Assembly (NCBI RefSeq): GCF_947503415.1
Contig: NZ_CANNDS010000004.1
Coordinates: 1-64,000 of the forward strand
Direction: 5' to 3'
Length of the DNA: 64,000 bases
DNA from: an uncultured Tateyamaria sp.
GTDB lineage: Bacteria; Pseudomonadota; Alphaproteobacteria; Rhodobacterales; Rhodobacteraceae
The position numbers were made by a program, and so were the translations under genes. This document shows positions 55,366-64,000 of the stretch, piece after piece; within the stretch, counting starts at the first letter, position 1, and each line of letters begins with the position of its first letter. A model generated the notes under the pieces. The model did no database searches. It worked only from the letters and a program-made list of their open reading frames with translations, and was not told where the DNA came from.

Positions 55366-56013
55366 CTACCCGGCCAGCTTGGACAGAAAGCCCGTCAGAT
55401 CATCGGTGTGGTGGTGGATGTGATCGCCGTCACCTCGCGCAGGGGCCACGTGCACGGTCCGCATGCCAAGCGCATGGGGCACGGCCAGATTTCGCGCGTC
55501 ATCTTCGAACATGGCACCCTCATCAGGGCGCAACCCATCGCGTGCGAACACGCGATCAAAGGCCGCCCGGTCGGGCTTTGGGTGAAAGTCCGCGTGTTCG
55601 ACGCCATAGACGGCATCAAAAAGCCCCGACAGCCCTCGTGCGGCCACAACCTGTTCGGCATAGGGCGCGCAGCCGTTTGTGTAGACGATCTTGCGTCCCG
55701 GCAGCGCGGTGATATGGGCCTTGAGGTCGGGATCAGGGGTCAGCTGATCAAACGAAATGTCATGCACATCTTCGAGAAAGGGCAGGGGATCGACCTGATG
55801 TTCCCGCATCAATCCCGCGAGCGTCGTGCCGTGTGTGTGCCAGTAGTGCACCCGCAGGCGGTCGGCTTCGGCCTTGGAGACGCTCAGTGCGTCCATCACG
55901 TAGGCAGTTATGCGCACTTCGATCTGGTCGAACAGGCGGACGCTTGGCGGGTAAAGCGTATTGTCCAGGTCAAAGACCCAAGTACGCACATGTGTGAAAT
56001 CGGCAGCTGGCAT
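55366..56013 (-). CDS. HAD-family pyrimidine 5'-nucleotidase-like phosphatase
   Basis: A 215-residue haloacid-dehalogenase-fold protein. The nucleophile motif is WVFDLDNTLYPPSVRLF (Asp15, Asp17), then the small cap, KIVYTNGCAPYAEQVV (motif II), HPKPDRAAFDRV (motif III Lys) and MFEDDARNLAVPHALGM (motif IV). This is the pyrimidine 5'-nucleotidase (SDT1-like) pattern. ATG 56013 gives the normal start; the longer frame to 56394 overlaps the opposite gene. Divergent from the GntR regulator. Confidence 0.9.
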   Translation of the reverse strand: MPAADFTHVRTWVFDLDNTLYPPSVRLFDQIEVRITAYVMDALSVSKAEADRLRVHYWHTHGTTLAGLMREHQVDPLPFLEDVHDISFDQLTPDPDLKAHITALPGRKIVYTNGCAPYAEQVVAARGLSGLFDAVYGVEHADFHPKPDRAAFDRVFARDGLRPDEGAMFEDDARNLAVPHALGMRTVHVAPARGDGDHIHHHTDDLTGFLSKLAG

Positions 56014-56099
56014 GATGCTTGGATAGGGGGGACGGGCAACCGGCGCAAGCACTTGGGGTTGCGCGGATGCGGGTGCCCGCTCTACGGTGAGGAAATTCA

Positions 56100-56771
56100 A
56101 TGACTTGCGAGGATGCCATGCGCGCCCCACGCCCCAGCAACACCGACGCCTATTCGATGATTTTGGAAGCGATCGACATCGGGACCTACCGGCCCGGCGA
56201 CCGGCTTGTGGAAAGTGAGTTGGCAGAGCGGTTTGGCGTATCCCGCACACCTGTGCGCGAAGCACTGCAAAGACTTGAAACACAGTCGCTGTTGTCGCGC
56301 GACGGGCGCAGCCTGATTGTGGCATCTCTGGACCACAACCAGATGTCGGAACTCTATGTGGTACGCCGCGAACTTGAAGGGTTGGCCGCGTCACTGGCAG
56401 CGCAGCACGCGACGGCGGAAGAAGTGCGCATCCTGCGGGACATGGTCGAGGCCGACAACGAACTGATCAATGATCCGCCCGCCCTGGCGCGCGCAAACCG
56501 ACGGTTCCATACGCAGATCCATCTGGCCTCGCACAACCGCTACCTTGTTCAGCAACTGGATCTGGTGCACCGGACCATGGCGCTGATGGCCACCACATCC
56601 TTGTCGGCGCAGGGTCGGACCCGCATAGCGCAAGACGAACATGATCGCATCGTCCGTGCCATCGAGGCAAAAGATGAAGCCGAGGCAGGGCAGGCGTTGC
56701 GCGACCATATCTCTGTCGCGTTCATGACTCGCCTGAAGCAGGACGCAGAAAAGCGGCGGGACGAAGCCTAG
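56100..56771 (+). CDS. GntR-family regulator (FCD domain)
   Basis: A 223-residue regulator: winged HTH at about 15-75 (YSMILEAIDIGTYRPGDRLV, ESELAERFGVSRTPVREALQ), then an all-helical FCD ligand domain (LYVVRRELEGLAASLAAQHA, ANRRFHTQIHLASHNRYL) with His residues placed to bind a metal. Starts are ATG 56100 or ATG 56118. The ligand is unknown. Its stop overlaps the convergent MshEN-GT2 gene by four bases. Confidence 0.9.
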   Translation: MTCEDAMRAPRPSNTDAYSMILEAIDIGTYRPGDRLVESELAERFGVSRTPVREALQRLETQSLLSRDGRSLIVASLDHNQMSELYVVRRELEGLAASLAAQHATAEEVRILRDMVEADNELINDPPALARANRRFHTQIHLASHNRYLVQQLDLVHRTMALMATTSLSAQGRTRIAQDEHDRIVRAIEAKDEAEAGQALRDHISVAFMTRLKQDAEKRRDEA

Positions 56772-58669
56772 TCCGGGCCCAATGGCGCCACGATGTCACC
56801 GCTTGCCGTGCCATGCTGGGTCTTGTCCCAATAAAATGGTGCGAAGACCAACTCGTAGATCGCCTTGTAACTCGCCAGCGCGCCAAGCGGGAAATAGAGC
56901 GGCAGTGTCAGAACCCAAGGCATGAGATGGCGATGCGCGCGTCCAGACACAGCCAGCATGCCGATCAGAATGTTCAACAACTCGGCGGCGACAAAAAGCG
57001 TGGCCAAGGGCCAGACGACCGCTTCGCCCAACGTTGTAACGACCGGATGCGGCAACCCGAACGCAGGCAGCCAGAATGTCCAGAGCAGGGGGAGGGCCGC
57101 GAATTGCGACACGGTTGCCAGAAACATGGCCTGAACGCCCATGAACTTCAGAAAACCAAGGTCGCGCAGCAATTCAGTGGGCTTCCGCATATGCACGCAA
57201 TAGGTGATGAAGAAGCCTTTGAGCCACCGTGACCGTTGTTTGACCCACGGCCATGCACGGCAGTTTGCTTCTTCATATGTGACGGTCGGGATCAGTTCGG
57301 TTCGATACCCGCGCCGTGCCAACCGCAAGCCGAGATCAGCGTCTTCGGTGACGTTGTGCGCGTCCCATCCGCCCAGTTCTTCCAGCACGCTTCGACGAAA
57401 GAACAGGGTTGTGCCGCCTAGTGGCAGAACCAAACCCAACTGCGACACACCAGGCAATTGCAGACGCCACCAGCTTGCGTATTCAATGGTAAAGCACCGC
57501 GCCAACCAGTTGTGGCGCGAGTTGTAGTAGTCGAGCATCCCCTGAAGGCAAACAACCTCTGGGTCTGCTGCCGAAAAATGCGCTACCACAGTTTCGATCT
57601 GGTCGATTTCCGGCGCGTCTTCGGCATCCCAGACACCGATGATGTCGCCCTGACAAAAATCCAGAGCATAGTTCAGGGCGCGTGGTTTCGTTGTGATCGT
57701 GCCGTCATCCGGCACTTCGATCACGCGCATCCAGCGTGGCAATTCCGTTCGGGCCAACGTCGCGCGGGTCACCGTATCTTTCGCCTCAAGCACCAGCACG
57801 ACGTCAAGCAGCGCTTTGGGGTAACTCAACCGCGACAGTCGTTTGATCAACGCTTCGGCAATCCGTTCTTCCTTGAACAGCGGGACCATGACAGACACGC
57901 GTGGAAGGCGTTCGGGCAGCCATCTTCGCTTCGGTTTGGGGTGGGCAGGCATGCTGTGCACCAGCCGTGCAAGGACTGCCAACAGCTTCAGGCCCGCCGA
58001 CATCATCAGTGTCAGAATGCCCCACGCGAACAGAATAGTGACAAACCACGCCGGTGTGACAATCAGGCAAAGCAGTAAGACGCAAGCCACAACCGTCGCC
58101 GTGATGCCGCGCCTCTGGCCGGGTTTAGGTCCCCAGGTGCGGCAACTGATGTCTTCGGGCACTTTGAAAGCTGCTTGGTGCGCAAGGTCGTCGCCATGCA
58201 GGGCGGTGATCTGTTCATGGATCTGAGCAATGGGTGCAATGACCGGAAGCACCTCCCATGGGGCGCGGTCCAGCGCTTGCCGCAGCATGTTCATCTGATC
58301 CGGGCGCGCGGTTGCGACCAAGAGCGCATCGCCGATCCAACGCCAGGGCACAATGCCGAAGCGCTGGCATATTTGCGCCGGAATGGCCTCGGCCATTAAA
58401 GAATTCGGTGGATTGATGGACAGATCAACGCGATCCGCTTCGTGTTGCAGGGCGAGGGCAGCAAGAACATCGTCCGGGTCGACATGCCCTTCGGCCACCA
58501 GGATTTCGCCCAAAGGCGCGTCCAGACTGCGTTGTTGCGTCAGTGCGTCCAGCAATGTGGTTTGGCTGATCAGCCCGGCATTGACCAATTGGCGCCCAAC
58601 GGGGACGGCGGGCCGACGCTGCCGGATGACCGGCTGTGGAGAAGACAGGCGTAATAGTGGATCGCTCAT
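56768..58669 (-). CDS. MshEN-GT2 fusion: c-di-GMP-binding-type domain plus membrane glycosyltransferase
   Basis: A 633-residue protein. The N-terminal part (about 20-160) is a GspE_N/MshEN-like module with two similar halves (VGRQLVNAGLISQTTLLDAL and LGEILVAEGHVDPDDVLAAL). Two membrane segments follow (about 193-235), then a GT2 glycosyltransferase with VSVMVPLFKEE, DAEDAPEID (DxD), TEDADLGLRL and QRSRWLKG (QxxRW), then several C-terminal membrane segments. It probably polymerises an exopolysaccharide. MshEN domains of known type bind c-di-GMP, so control by that messenger is a fair guess. A perfect CtrA-type box lies 45 bases upstream. Confidence 0.85.
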   Translation of the reverse strand: MSDPLLRLSSPQPVIRQRRPAVPVGRQLVNAGLISQTTLLDALTQQRSLDAPLGEILVAEGHVDPDDVLAALALQHEADRVDLSINPPNSLMAEAIPAQICQRFGIVPWRWIGDALLVATARPDQMNMLRQALDRAPWEVLPVIAPIAQIHEQITALHGDDLAHQAAFKVPEDISCRTWGPKPGQRRGITATVVACVLLLCLIVTPAWFVTILFAWGILTLMMSAGLKLLAVLARLVHSMPAHPKPKRRWLPERLPRVSVMVPLFKEERIAEALIKRLSRLSYPKALLDVVLVLEAKDTVTRATLARTELPRWMRVIEVPDDGTITTKPRALNYALDFCQGDIIGVWDAEDAPEIDQIETVVAHFSAADPEVVCLQGMLDYYNSRHNWLARCFTIEYASWWRLQLPGVSQLGLVLPLGGTTLFFRRSVLEELGGWDAHNVTEDADLGLRLARRGYRTELIPTVTYEEANCRAWPWVKQRSRWLKGFFITYCVHMRKPTELLRDLGFLKFMGVQAMFLATVSQFAALPLLWTFWLPAFGLPHPVVTTLGEAVVWPLATLFVAAELLNILIGMLAVSGRAHRHLMPWVLTLPLYFPLGALASYKAIYELVFAPFYWDKTQHGTASGDIVAPLGPD

Positions 58670-58713
58670 TGCGGGTCCCGGGCTCAGGAACCTTCACCAA
58701 TGACAATCCATAG

Positions 58714-58728
58714 TTAACAACCGGTTAA
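58714..58728. promoter_or_regulatory. CtrA-type box TTAA-N7-TTAA
   Basis: TTAA at 58714-58717 and TTAA at 58725-58728 with exactly seven bases between, the CtrA consensus of alphaproteobacteria. It lies upstream of the MshEN-GT2 start (58669) and downstream of the carA stop (58752), so the MshEN-GT2 gene is the only sensible target. Confidence 0.6.
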
Positions 58729-58751
58729 GGCTGTTGTGTTGACCTAGGTAT

Positions 58752-59900
58752 TCAACCTGAGCGGGCAGCCATCGCCTCCGCAAACCGTTCAAACAGGTAG
58801 TAGCTGTCCTGCGGGCCGGGGCTTGCTTCGGGGTGATACTGCACCGAATAGATGGGTTTGCCTTGGACGCGGATGCCACAGTTGGACCCGTCGAAAAGCG
58901 AGGTATGGGTTTCCACGACGCCGTCAGGCAAGGTCTGGGCATCCACGGCGAAGCCATGGTTCATCGAGGTAATTTCGACCTTGCCGGTATCCAGATCCTT
59001 GACGGGATGGTTGGCGCCATGGTGGCCGTGGTTCATCTTGACCGTCTTTGCGCCGAGGGCGAGAGCCAGCATTTGGTGCCCGAGACAAATGCCGAAAACT
59101 GGCAGGTCCTTCTCCAGTACATCCTTGATCATGGGCACCGCGTATTCACCAGTGGCAGCGGGGTCGCCCGGGCCATTCGACAGGAACACACCATCGGGTT
59201 CGTGGGCCATCACATCATCCGCGGTGGCGGTGGCGGGCAGGACGGTCACGTCGCAGCCGGCAGAGGCAAGGCAGCGCAGGATGTTGCGCTTGGCACCGTA
59301 ATCGACGGCAACCACCTTGAACTTGGGATCGGTCTGGGGCGTGTATCCTTCGGGCCACGCCCACCGCATTTCATTCCAGCGGTAGGACTGGGCGCAGGTT
59401 ACGTCTTTGGCAAGGTCCATACCTTCGAGACCGGCGAAATCGCGGGCCGAGGCCACCAGTGCTTCAATGTCAAATTCACCATCCGGGTTGTGTGAAAGTG
59501 CCACATGTGGTGCGCCTGCTTGCCGAATGGCGCGGGTCAGGCGGCGGGTGTCGACACCACCTATGGCAATGCGCCCGCGCGCCGCCAGCCAGCCCGACAA
59601 GTCCTGTGCTGCACGCCAGTTGGATGGATCGGTGGGCATCCATTTCACGACCATGCCGGAGGCCACGGGATCGCCGGTCTCGTCATCTTCAGGATTCACG
59701 CCGACATTGCCGATGTGGGGGAAGGTGAAGGTGACGATCTGACCGGCGTAGGACGGGTCGGTCATGATCTCTTGGTAGCCCGTCATGGCAGTGTTGAAAC
59801 ACAGCTCTGCCTGGGTTTCGCCCGTTGCCCCGAACCCTTGGCCGTAGAACAGTGTGCCATCGGCAAGTGCAAGGCAGGCGGTGGGTGTGGCAGGGGTCAT
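58752..59900 (-). CDS. carA: Carbamoyl-phosphate synthase small subunit
   Basis: Glutamine amidotransferase subunit supplying ammonia for carbamoyl phosphate (arginine and pyrimidine synthesis). The 382 residues show the N-terminal domain (ALADGTLFYGQGFGATGE, FNTAMTGYQEIMTDPSYAGQ, GVDTRRLTRAIR) and the class I GATase with FGICLGHQMLALALGAKT (Cys272) and HHGANHPV plus the HPEASPGPQD His. carB is not in the window. It is divergent from yqeY. Confidence 0.96.
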   Translation of the reverse strand: MTPATPTACLALADGTLFYGQGFGATGETQAELCFNTAMTGYQEIMTDPSYAGQIVTFTFPHIGNVGVNPEDDETGDPVASGMVVKWMPTDPSNWRAAQDLSGWLAARGRIAIGGVDTRRLTRAIRQAGAPHVALSHNPDGEFDIEALVASARDFAGLEGMDLAKDVTCAQSYRWNEMRWAWPEGYTPQTDPKFKVVAVDYGAKRNILRCLASAGCDVTVLPATATADDVMAHEPDGVFLSNGPGDPAATGEYAVPMIKDVLEKDLPVFGICLGHQMLALALGAKTVKMNHGHHGANHPVKDLDTGKVEITSMNHGFAVDAQTLPDGVVETHTSLFDGSNCGIRVQGKPIYSVQYHPEASPGPQDSYYLFERFAEAMAARSG

Positions 59901-60107
59901 GGCAAACCTTCCAGATGCGGGCAGAAACAGCGGGGTGCAGGCAAATTGGGCGGAAACTAATGTGGGTAGCGGGTGGGGTCAAGGGCCGAAGGCAATTTCA
60001 TTTCCATATCAAAATCAATGACTTAATGGCCTTTCATTTCCTTGCCACAACCTGACGTATGACTTAGTTTAGGTGCTCAACACGTGCCCATGGGGATGGA
60101 CATCATA

Positions 60108-60575
60108 ATGGATTTGCGCACCAAGATTTCGGCCGCGCTCAAGCAGGCCATGAGAGACAAGGATGCAGACCGATTGTCGACGTTGCGGCTGATCAATGCC
60201 GCGATAAAGGACAAGGATATCGACGCCCGTGCGGCAGGTCAGGATGACGGGGTAGGCGAGGACGAAGTCCTTGCGATCCTTGGCAAAATGGCCAAGCAAC
60301 GCCGCGAGAGCGCCAAGACCTATGAAGAGGGCGGGCGCCTTGATCTGGCCGAGCGGGAGCTGTTCGAGATCACTGTCATCGAAGAGTATTTGCCGCAGAA
60401 ACTGGACGCGGATGCCTCTGCCCAAGCGGTGGATGCCGCCATTGCCGAAGTGGGTGCCGACAGCATACGCGACATGGGCAAGGTGATGGGGGTGCTGAAG
60501 TCGAAGTATACCGGTCAGATGGATTTCGGCGCGGTGGGTCCGATGGTCAAGGAAAGGCTGTGCGCGCCGTCCTGA
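60108..60575 (+). CDS. yqeY: GatB/YqeY-domain protein
   Basis: A 155-residue protein starting MDLRTKISAALKQAMRDKDADR, with LRLINAAIKDKDIDAR, QRRESAKTYEEGGR and a C-terminal helical GatB-like domain (VIEEYLPQKL, DMGKVMGVLKSKYTG). These free-standing YqeY proteins resemble the tail of amidotransferase GatB; their role is unclear. ATG 60108 has GGGGATGG nine bases ahead; GTG 60084 is possible. Divergent from carA; in many relatives it precedes dnaG or rpoD, which is not the case here. Confidence 0.9.
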   Translation: MDLRTKISAALKQAMRDKDADRLSTLRLINAAIKDKDIDARAAGQDDGVGEDEVLAILGKMAKQRRESAKTYEEGGRLDLAERELFEITVIEEYLPQKLDADASAQAVDAAIAEVGADSIRDMGKVMGVLKSKYTGQMDFGAVGPMVKERLCAPS

Positions 60576-60694
60576 CGGTTTACACACGGTGCCTTAAGGC
60601 GTGTTAATTTACACATTTTTCGATGTCGGCTGCGTGCTCACTGGCCCAAACTGGGTATTCGCCAACCAGTCCTGAATTGGGCGACTAACACCAG

Positions 60695-61177
60695 TTAACA
60701 CCGCAGCGCGCGCAGCAAATCATCGTAGAGAGCGATGCGTTCTTCCTCGCTCAGAAATGCTCCAATCTCGACCTCGCGCCCCTTGCCTTTGAGCGTGATG
60801 TAGTTGGGCACAGGGCCCTCGTCATCGTATTTGGTGACTTGCGTCCAGTAGCGATTGCAGTCCCATTCCTGAACCTGCCCGTTGGCATCGGTGCGGGTCA
60901 GGTGGGTTTCGTCTGGATCAACAGTTAGCACCTCGATGATCTGGCGGGCGCGGCGGTTGCGGCGCAGGGCGTAGTACATCGCCCAGACAGCCCCCAAGAC
61001 AAAGGGCAAGAGGCCCCACAGCACAACGGTCCCCAGCAGGGGCAGGGCGGGGATCAGGATCAGGGTGAACGTCGCCAGTACAAACGCAGCCATGCCCTTT
61101 TGTGGCAGCGAGTTGTGCGGCCAGAGGTGCATCTCTTGCACCTGTGCGTTTGGTTCTGTCGTCCAGCGGTAGGGCAT
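60695..61177 (-). CDS. DUF2244 membrane protein
   Basis: A 160-residue protein with two membrane segments (about 30-70) after MPYRWTTEPNAQVQEMHLWPHNSL, then a soluble C-terminal part with WDCNRYWTQVTKYDDEGPVP and GREVEIGAFLSEEER. This is the DUF2244 layout, often encoded near respiratory-oxidase genes in alphaproteobacteria. ATG 61177 is used; the frame extends upstream to 61330. Function unknown. Confidence 0.85.
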   Translation of the reverse strand: MPYRWTTEPNAQVQEMHLWPHNSLPQKGMAAFVLATFTLILIPALPLLGTVVLWGLLPFVLGAVWAMYYALRRNRRARQIIEVLTVDPDETHLTRTDANGQVQEWDCNRYWTQVTKYDDEGPVPNYITLKGKGREVEIGAFLSEEERIALYDDLLRALRC

Positions 61178-61259
61178 GGTCGAGAGTATACGTCGCAGGC
61201 GCCTGAAGTCGAAGGGCAGGATGTCGCGGGGCGGCGGGTTGGCCGCCCCGAAATTGAAC

Positions 61260-61880
61260 TTACAAGTCGGTATAGGCAGCCGAGGGGGCGACCGAAGGTT
61301 CAGGCCGCAACGTGCGCTGCTGGCTCCCACCCGAAGCGAGCTCTTCGCGGTAGAGTTTCAGGAGGCCACGTGTCCCATCGGGATGCGACGCGATGTCCTG
61401 GAAGGTCTGGTTGCCGCCCGCTTCAGCACGCAGGTAGGACGACGTCAGCAAATGTTGCTGGAACGTCGTCAGCTGCCCTGTGCCCTGATAGCCCATATAG
61501 CGCTGATAGTCTGAGATGGCGTCACGGGTCTTTGAGCCGACCCTGCCGTCGATCGACCCTGCGTCGAACCCGAAGTAGTTGAGCGACGATTGGATCTCGC
61601 GCCCTTCTGTCGTAGCCGGGATCGAGGGACGGTAGGTTTTCTTGGCTGGCGCGCGGTACGTCCGGGGCTTGGCGGCGTAGGTCGTCCGCGGGGCCACGGC
61701 GCGTTGACGAGCCGCCTGGCGCTGCTTGTTCTTGCGCACTTCGTTGTTGATGATCGCGCCGCCTATGCCTCCGAGGATGGCCCCGGCGATGAAGTCTTTT
61801 TTGTCAGCCGCAGCTTGGGTGGCAGGCACAAGGGCCAGCGAGGCCGCGATTGCGGCAGATATGAGTGTTTTGGACAGCAT
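61260..61880 (-). CDS. Exported peptidoglycan-binding protein
   Basis: A 206-residue exported protein: signal LSKTLISAAIAASLALVPAT, a Gly-zipper-like stretch (DFIAGAILGGIGGAIINNEV), an Arg/Lys/Ala/Pro-rich basic linker (about 45-85), and a PG_binding_1-like domain (about 88-150: IQSSLNYFGFDAGSIDGRVG, DAISDYQRYMGY). The basic linker and Gly-zipper suggest an envelope-spanning anchor. ATG 61880 is used, with a leader AAGGAGC in range. It follows the DUF2244 gene on the same strand. Confidence 0.82.
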   Translation of the reverse strand: MLSKTLISAAIAASLALVPATQAAADKKDFIAGAILGGIGGAIINNEVRKNKQRQAARQRAVAPRTTYAAKPRTYRAPAKKTYRPSIPATTEGREIQSSLNYFGFDAGSIDGRVGSKTRDAISDYQRYMGYQGTGQLTTFQQHLLTSSYLRAEAGGNQTFQDIASHPDGTRGLLKLYREELASGGSQQRTLRPEPSVAPSAAYTDL

Positions 61881-62294
61881 GACATGCTCCTTTTTTCGTC
61901 TGTGTCCTGCGGGAAGCGGGTGCGGTGTTCGGGCAGCGCGGTCCGCGGGCAGCAGTGTGGATAGGCATATGGGGCAGAGGGCATGGGGTGGAAGGTTGTC
62001 TGTGCCCCTCGCGCATGCGTGGGCGGTGATCTGCGCGTTTGGGCGCGTGCGTGCGCGGTGATTGGCCGGATTGGGGCGCTTGATATTGCATAACAGGCGC
62101 CGTTTGAGGCGGCATTTAGGCGGCTTTGCCACTCGCGCCTTGGAGTTTTCAGTTAGAAGAAGCGGGGCGTCGGGAAACAAGTGCGCAGAGTGTGAAGGCG
62201 ATTGGCTGGAGCACCGAGATGAGCGCCAGGATGTTCGCGAAGTGGGTTGCAGGCGCAGTTTGTCGGCAAGTCACCTGTACGGTATGCTCCGAAG
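61881..62294. other. 414-base non-coding stretch
   Basis: No convincing gene on either strand: the frames are short, Arg/Ala/Ser-rich and lack conserved features. The right part holds repeats of GCGGTGAT (about 62020-62065) in a GC-rich context, and TTGATATTGCATAACAGG. I see no tRNA or terminator in it. Confidence 0.6.
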
Positions 62295-62879
62295 TCACTG
62301 CAGGCTACGGTGTGTCGCCCATTGGACAAACGGTGCGAGGAATATGGCCGCAACCAGCGCCGCATACCCCAGAATAAGAAATCTATAGATATCTCTGGCA
62401 CGGCGGAATTGATCAATCTGGCTTGTTGCCTCTTCTGGTGAGCGCTCTGACAGGTTCGGCTGCAATGCGAAAACGTTCGTGGGTTCGAGCAGGGCAATTG
62501 CCAACCATCCGATCACCACGACCCAATGCACGCAATAGAGGCGTCCGCGTGACAGCGCACCATGCCAGTTGCCTGTAAGCGCCTGCCAAGGTCCGAGGCA
62601 CGCCAGAACGAATAGTGGAACGCCAATGAGTGATAGAACGAGCTGAGGGGGCCGTCCGCTGAGCGCGGCTATGGCCTCTGACAATGTGTGCGGGTCTGAC
62701 ATGAAGTGTGTGACCGTGGCGTAAACGATGGACACGCCAATGGACACCAGACTGAGTGCCACGAGGCTTGCTGCGTGGAGTGCCGCGGAGACACCATTGC
62801 GATACAGCCGCAAGCTGATCATGCCCAAGAGTAAAAGACAGATGACGGAAACAGCGTCCAGCGTCGGCGGAAGAAACAT
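62295..62879 (-). CDS. Multi-pass membrane protein of unknown function
   Basis: A 194-residue protein with about five hydrophobic segments (VSVICLLLLGMISLRLYR, HAASLVALSLVSIGVSIV, LVLSLIGVPLFVLACLG, VHWVVVIGWLAIALLEP, FLILGYAALVAAIFLAP) and a charged loop before the last. I do not recognise the family. I chose ATG 62879 because the longer GTG start at 62909 lies inside the ctaD terminator stem. Confidence 0.6.
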   Translation of the reverse strand: MFLPPTLDAVSVICLLLLGMISLRLYRNGVSAALHAASLVALSLVSIGVSIVYATVTHFMSDPHTLSEAIAALSGRPPQLVLSLIGVPLFVLACLGPWQALTGNWHGALSRGRLYCVHWVVVIGWLAIALLEPTNVFALQPNLSERSPEEATSQIDQFRRARDIYRFLILGYAALVAAIFLAPFVQWATHRSLQ

Positions 62880-62895
62880 CAATTCAGATCTACCA

Positions 62896-62930
62896 TTAAA
62901 AAAGGGCACCGGTCGCCACCGGAGCCCTTT
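62896..62930 (-). terminator. Rho-independent terminator of ctaD
   Basis: Minus strand: AAAGGGC-t-CCGGT, loop GGCG, ACCGG-t-GCCCTTT, then a T-run to 62896. The plus-strand form (AAAAAAGGGC...GCCCTTT) also folds but lacks a T-run. It lies 23 bases after the ctaD stop. Confidence 0.8.
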
Positions 62931-62952
62931 GCCTTTTCACGTCAGCCCACGC

Positions 62953-64000
62953 TTAGTGCGAGTGCTGTTTGTCCCAGTCTTCTTGCTTGGGTAGGATTTC
63001 GAACGTGTGCTCTGGCGGTGGGCTGGGCAGGGTCCATTCCAGCGTATCCGCGTATTCATTCCATGGGTTGTTCTCTGTCACCCGTGCGCCTGCGCGCAGG
63101 GAATAGGCGATGACGCCGAAGAAGAACAGGAACGAGGCAAAGCTCAGGAACGCTCCCCAGGACGACCACTGGTTCCAGTAGGCGAACTGTTCAGGGTAGT
63201 CGATGTAGCGGCGTGGCATGCCCTGACGACCCAAGAAGTGCTGGGGGAAGAAGGTCAGGTTGGCCCCGATGAACATCGCCCAGAAGTGCAGCTTGCCTGC
63301 CCATTCGGGATACATGCGACCCGTCATTTTGGGGAAGTAGAAGTAGACCCCGGCGAAGATAGCGAAGACTGCGCCCAGCGACATCACGTAGTGGAAGTGA
63401 GCCACCACGTAGTATGTGTCGTGGTAGTAGCGGTCCACAGCCGCCTGGCTCAGCACGATGCCTGTCACGCCACCGACGGTGAACAGGAACAGGAAGCCGA
63501 AGGCCCAGAGCATAGGTGTCTTCAGCTCAACCGAGCCGCCCCACATGGTGGCGATCCAGCTGAAAACTTTCACCCCTGTCGGCACCGCGATCACCATCGT
63601 GGCCAGCATGAAGTAGGCCTGTTGGTTCAGCGACATGCCGACCGTGTACATGTGGTGCGCCCACACGACGAAGCCCAGGGCACCGATCGCGATGATCGCC
63701 CAGACCATCGGCAGGTAGCCGAAGACAGGCTTGCGCGAGAACGTGGCGATCACGTGGCTGATGATGCCAAAGCCGGGCAGGATGATGATGTAGACCTCCG
63801 GGTGGCCAAAGAACCACAGGATGTGCTGGTAAAGCACGGGGTCACCGCCACCGGCCGGATCAAAGAAGGTGAAGCCGAAGTTGCGGTCCATCAGCAACAT
63901 GGTGATCGCGCCCGCCAGAACTGGCAGGGACAGCAGGATCAGCCACGATGTGACGAAGATCGACCATGAGAAGAGCGGCACCTTGAAGAGCGTCATGCCT
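62953..64000 (-). CDS. ctaD: Cytochrome c oxidase subunit I (5' end outside window)
   Basis: The visible 349 C-terminal residues of the aa3 oxidase catalytic subunit; the N-terminus (about the first third) lies past the right edge. Markers are [33 protein letters not shown] (the CuB His and cross-linked Tyr), [36 protein letters not shown] (haem His) and a C-terminal tail ending KQHSH. The enzyme reduces O2 to water and pumps protons. It ends at a strong terminator and has no coupled partner in the window. Confidence 0.97.
   Translation of the reverse strand, partial: GMTLFKVPLFSWSIFVTSWLILLSLPVLAGAITMLLMDRNFGFTFFDPAGGGDPVLYQHILWFFGHPEVYIIILPGFGIISHVIATFSRKPVFGYLPMVWAIIAIGALGFVVWAHHMYTVGMSLNQQAYFMLATMVIAVPTGVKVFSWIATMWGGSVELKTPMLWAFGFLFLFTVGGVTGIVLSQAAVDRYYHDTYYVVAHFHYVMSLGAVFAIFAGVYFYFPKMTGRMYPEWAGKLHFWAMFIGANLTFFPQHFLGRQGMPRRYIDYPEQFAYWNQWSSWGAFLSFASFLFFFGVIAYSLRAGARVTENNPWNEYADTLEWTLPSPPPEHTFEILPKQEDWDKQHSH

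Noticed and set aside
60594-60607. TTAA-N6-TTAA pair after yqeY as a CtrA box
   Set aside because: Spacing is six, not seven, and it lies between the ends of two convergent genes.
62880-62909. GTG start at 62909 for the unknown membrane protein
   Set aside because: It lies inside the ctaD terminator stem; ATG 62879 just after the hairpin is the better start.

Overview
The window looks like 64 kb of core chromosome from an alphaproteobacterium of the Roseobacter group (Rhodobacteraceae). GC content is high and genes are densely packed. Supporting features are an alpha-type SAM-II riboswitch before metZ, a GAAC-N7-GAAC LexA site of alphaproteobacterial type, split glyQ/glyS, extended FolB and FolP proteins, an aa3-type ctaD, and family resemblances I recognise from roseobacters. 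No rRNA, recognisable tRNA, CRISPR array, prophage or insertion sequence was seen. Function calls rest on reading the proteins; no database search was run.

Layout. 1-5.2 kb: an edge-truncated protein with an Ala-Glu hexamer repeat, thiN, an EamA transporter, a GST-like gene abutting sdaA, and an EF-hand protein. 5.3-11.6 kb: rpiA-gor, then a membrane quality-control cluster hflK-hflC-DUF2065-degP. 11.7-18.2 kb: a peptidoglycan-binding lipoprotein, a remnant of dnaE2 beside an SOS box, a 2Fe-2S ferredoxin, secreted proteins, purD and xseA. 18.2-26.7 kb: alkB-like monooxygenase divergent from a NuoE-NuoF fusion, ftsY-EamA-yciB, a Popeye-like cNMP-binding membrane protein, a YfcG-like GST and an alpha/beta hydrolase. 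26.7-33.2 kb: SAM-II riboswitch-metZ, folE2, a DUF1127 protein, trkH and a ThDP enzyme. 33.3-43.2 kb: a catalytically dead SPOR-protease, the glyQ...glyS cluster and ppdK. 43.3-47.3 kb: a SleB hydrolase and folB-folP-glmM. 47.4-56.8 kb: an EamA/ABM/NIPSNAP operon with an ArsR regulator, ilvC with two Lrp proteins, AraC with an aminotransferase, ubiH-type hydroxylase, a HAD phosphatase and a GntR regulator. 56.8-64 kb: a MshEN-GT2 fusion with a CtrA-type box, carA, yqeY, DUF2244, a peptidoglycan-binding protein and ctaD (cut by the right edge).

The most unusual features are not whole genes. They are (1) an apparent deletion scar of the SOS mutagenesis cassette imuA-imuB-dnaE2, keeping the LexA box and the dnaE2 tail; (2) two places where the 3' end of a gene plus its downstream DNA is tandemly duplicated (purD and a small secreted-protein gene); (3) three interspersed short repeat families sitting mostly at gene ends; and (4) two in-frame hexanucleotide arrays in coding regions.
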